Shown one piece after another: positions 5,898 through 7,762 of a stretch of 7,762 bases of DNA (its first letter is position 1; each line of letters begins with the position of its first letter). A program made the position numbers and the translations under genes. Below the pieces are notes generated by a model that did not search any database, had not been told where the DNA came from, and saw only the letters and a program-made list of their open reading frames with translations. The DNA is taken from positions 1 through 7,762 of the forward strand of contig JAICRQ010000154.1 in NCBI GenBank assembly GCA_025966435.1, written 5' to 3'. This DNA is from Anaerolineales bacterium. Lineage in GTDB: Bacteria; Chloroflexota; Anaerolineae; Anaerolineales; Villigracilaceae.

Positions 5898-6931
5898 AAA
5901 CAACGGTATCGATCCTGGGTGGCTCCGGGTATGGGGGCGGAGAACTGCTGCGATTATTGCTGGCGCATCCATGTGTGGAAGTTAAGCAGGTCACGTCGCG
6001 CTCGCACCTGGGAGAATACGTCTATCAAGTCCACCCGAACCTGCGCAAGCGGACCCAGCTCAAATTCAGCGATCCCGCTGTGCTGGAGCCGGTCGATATT
6101 CTGTTCCTCGCCCAGCCGCACGGACAGGCACAACATCACATTGAGGAGTATACTCAACTCTCGCCCAAGATCATCGACCTATCGGCTGATTTTCGTTTGA
6201 AAGATCCAGAAGTATATGAGCAGTGGTACGGTGAGAAACATTCAGCACCGAAATGGTTAAGCAAATTTGTGTATGGACTGCCTGAACTCCACCGCGTCGA
6301 ACTGGCAACCGCAACTTATGTGAGTGGCGTGGGTTGTAATGCCACGGCGAGCAACCTGGCGTTGTTACCATTGATTAAAGCCGATCTGTTAGACACGTCT
6401 TCTCCAATTTATATCGAGATCAAAGTGGGTTCCTCGGAGTCGGGCGCTGAAGGAAATGTGGGCTCACACCATGCGGAACGCGCCAATGTCATTCGAACCT
6501 TCTCGGCGTTCGGTCATCGTCACACGGCAGAGGTGATTCAGGAGATGGGAGTAGACAACGTCTCGCTCACTATGACCGCCGTGGATTTGGTGCGCGGCGC
6601 GCTTGCAACCGCGCATGCCAGGGTGAAACAAGGCGCTTCAAACAAGGATCTATGGAAGGCGTATCGCGCTGTGGCAAATGAAAACCCATTTCTGCGCGTA
6701 GCCAAAGAGCAGCGTGGTATCTATCGGGTGCCGGAGCCGAAGATCCTGGCAGGCACGAATTATGCTGACCTTGGTTTTGAATTGGATGAGAGCAATGGAC
6801 ATGTCGTCGCCATGTGCGCGATCGATAACCTTATGAAGGGCGCCTCTGGTTCAGCAGTGCAGTGTATGAACCTGATGATGGGATGGGACGAGACATTAGG
6901 TTTGGAGTTTATAGGACTGCATCCGATATAA
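5894..6931 (+). CDS. argC: LysW-gamma-glutamyl/aminoadipyl-phosphate reductase (ArgC/LysY)
   Basis: NADPH-dependent reductase that converts the acyl-phosphate made by the kinase to a semialdehyde, still attached to LysW. The 345-residue product has a Rossmann loop [15 protein letters not shown] (8-22), DLSADFRL (95-102), the catalytic Cys148 in [11 protein letters not shown], and the histidine-rich [20 protein letters not shown] (191-210) typical of the ArgC/LysY family. Ordinary ArgC has PGCYPT at the Cys; GCNAT with the long GSSESGAEG segment (179-187) is nearer the LysY branch, in keeping with a carrier-bound substrate. The start overlaps the ligase stop by four bases. A 64-nt spacer with a TCG-periodic tract follows. 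The kinase that precedes it in the pathway is encoded after it. Confidence 0.93.
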   Translation: MKTTVSILGGSGYGGGELLRLLLAHPCVEVKQVTSRSHLGEYVYQVHPNLRKRTQLKFSDPAVLEPVDILFLAQPHGQAQHHIEEYTQLSPKIIDLSADFRLKDPEVYEQWYGEKHSAPKWLSKFVYGLPELHRVELATATYVSGVGCNATASNLALLPLIKADLLDTSSPIYIEIKVGSSESGAEGNVGSHHAERANVIRTFSAFGHRHTAEVIQEMGVDNVSLTMTAVDLVRGALATAHARVKQGASNKDLWKAYRAVANENPFLRVAKEQRGIYRVPEPKILAGTNYADLGFELDESNGHVVAMCAIDNLMKGASGSAVQCMNLMMGWDETLGLEFIGLHPI

Positions 6932-6940
6932 ATAACTGAT

Positions 6941-6980
6941 ATTCGGAATTCGAATTATCGATGCTCGAGTATCGAATCCG
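6941..6980 (+). repeat. Heptad-like TCG-periodic tract between argC and lysZ
   Basis: TCG recurs at 6943, 6950, 6958, 6965 and 6972, steps of 7, 8, 7 and 7 bases. Local units read ATTCGGA, ATTCGAA, TTATCGA, TGCTCGA and GTATCGA. The tract contains several overlapping palindromes (GAATTC, TTCGAA, ATCGAT, CTCGAG) that follow from the TCGA core. It ends 15 nt before the lysZ start. Confidence 0.55.
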
Positions 6981-6995
6981 TTGGAACATGACATT

Positions 6996-7762
6996 ATGAC
7001 AGAACAGACATCCATCACAGTCGTAAAACTTGGAGGCACGGCAGGCGTGAATTTTTCCGCGATCTGCTCGGACGCGGCTAAGCTACTGAAGCAAGGAAAG
7101 CGATTTGTCTTCGTGCACGGCGGTTCGGTAGAAGCGAATTCGCTTGGCGAGGCATTGGGCGCGCCCCCGAAGATGATCACATCGCCTTCCGGGTACACGT
7201 CGCGCTATACGGACCGCAAGACGCTGGAGATTTTCTTGATGGCGGTGAACGGCAAGGTCAATTCGTTGTTGACCGAGCAGTTGCAGATGCTCGGAGTCAA
7301 TGCGTTTGGTCTGTGCGGGCTGGATGGCAGACTCATGCAAGCCACGCGCAAGGATGCCGTACAAAGTATAGATACTGGAAAACGAAAAATCATCCGTGAT
7401 GATTTCACGGGTAAGATTGAATGTGTCAACATTCATCTGCTTTATATGCTGCTGAACGCCGGTTACTTGCCAGTCATCGCACCGGTTGCTGTGAGCGAAA
7501 AGGGAGAGGCGCTTAATGTGGATGCAGATCGCGCCGCGGCGACGGTCGCGTCCGCGCTGAGGGCAGAGACACTGATTCTGCTGACGGCGGTTCCAGGACT
7601 GATGAAAAACTTCCCCGATGAGTCCACGCTGATCCGGGAGCTGCCGCAGAGTCAATTGTCTGTGGCTGCTGAGATGGCGCAGGGGCGTATGAAGAAGAAA
7701 GTCCTTGGCGCGGGAGAAGCGCTCAAAGGCGGCGTGAGCCGCGTTATCATTGCAGATGGAAG
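6996..7762 (+). CDS. lysZ: LysW-amino acid kinase, LysZ/ArgB (3' partial)
   Basis: Phosphorylates the side-chain carboxylate of LysW-bound glutamate or aminoadipate with ATP, the step before the reductase. The frame is open from ATG 6996 to the window end (255 codons plus two bases), lacking probably 10-20 residues. It is an amino acid kinase family protein: VVKLGGTAG (9-17) with the conserved Lys11, VHGGS (40-44), DRKTLEIF (73-80), GLCGLDGRL (105-113), NVDADRAAA (174-182), LLTAVPGL (195-202) and QGRMKKKVLGA (229-239) with the ATP-site lysines. The similarity is to LysZ of Thermus, as recalled, more than to ordinary ArgB. The ribosome binding site is weak (GGA at 6983-6985, 10 nt upstream). 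It directly follows argC and the repeat-bearing spacer. Confidence 0.93.
   Translation, partial: MTEQTSITVVKLGGTAGVNFSAICSDAAKLLKQGKRFVFVHGGSVEANSLGEALGAPPKMITSPSGYTSRYTDRKTLEIFLMAVNGKVNSLLTEQLQMLGVNAFGLCGLDGRLMQATRKDAVQSIDTGKRKIIRDDFTGKIECVNIHLLYMLLNAGYLPVIAPVAVSEKGEALNVDADRAAATVASALRAETLILLTAVPGLMKNFPDESTLIRELPQSQLSVAAEMAQGRMKKKVLGAGEALKGGVSRVIIADG

Noticed and set aside
6988..6999. Three-codon mini-frame ATG ACA TTA TGA overlapping the lysZ start
   Set aside because: Probably chance; no ribosome binding site of its own at useful distance, though coupling to lysZ cannot be excluded.
7083..7655. 190-residue minus-strand frame opposite the kinase gene
   Set aside because: The plus strand carries a full set of amino acid kinase motifs over the same bases; the minus frame has none.
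1..7762. CRISPR array, tRNA, rRNA, insertion sequence or phage genes
   Set aside because: No spaced direct repeats of CRISPR type, no cloverleaf or rRNA sequence and no transposase or phage protein was seen on either strand.

Overview
The window reads entirely on the + strand and looks like a bacterial chromosome segment of two metabolic units: the end of a purine-synthesis unit (1-1722) and a long arginine-type amino acid operon (about 1752 to beyond 7762). The combination of a LysW carrier-protein pathway in a bacterium, a PurH split into two genes, and short-period repeats in the spacers suggests Chloroflexota, perhaps class Anaerolineae. That assignment is inference from gene content and recalled protein similarity; no marker gene is present.

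Region 1 (1-1722): a stand-alone AICAR formyltransferase, missing only its first few codons at the window edge, is followed 9 nt later by a stand-alone IMP cyclohydrolase. Together they do the last two steps of IMP synthesis, normally carried out by one bifunctional PurH. The gene order is opposite to the domain order of the fused enzyme.

Region 2 (1723-2085): a 363-base gap that is not empty. It holds a small hairpin after the purine genes, a near-consensus sigma-70 promoter (1752-1779), a 30-codon reading frame with five Arg codons (1790-1882), a strong intrinsic terminator (1919-1955), a 95-base element with 15-base inverted ends (1968-2062), and a clear Shine-Dalgarno site for argG. The Arg-rich frame, the terminator and a set of mutually exclusive RNA pairings form a coherent candidate arginine attenuator. 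This is the most interesting item in the window.

Region 3 (2086-7762): argG, argH, lysW, lysX/argX, argC/lysY and lysZ/argB (the last runs off the 3' end). LysX-type ligase, kinase and reductase act on an amino acid attached to the C-terminal Glu of LysW; ArgG and ArgH do the last two steps from citrulline to arginine. The presence of argG and argH in the same operon suggests that the carrier pathway here makes ornithine/arginine from glutamate rather than, or as well as, lysine from aminoadipate. An aminotransferase (lysJ/argD type), a LysK-type releasing hydrolase and an ornithine carbamoyltransferase are needed but not in the window.

The three longer spacers inside the operon each contain a degenerate short-period tandem repeat (8, 7 and 7-8 bases), unlike the coding sequence around them.
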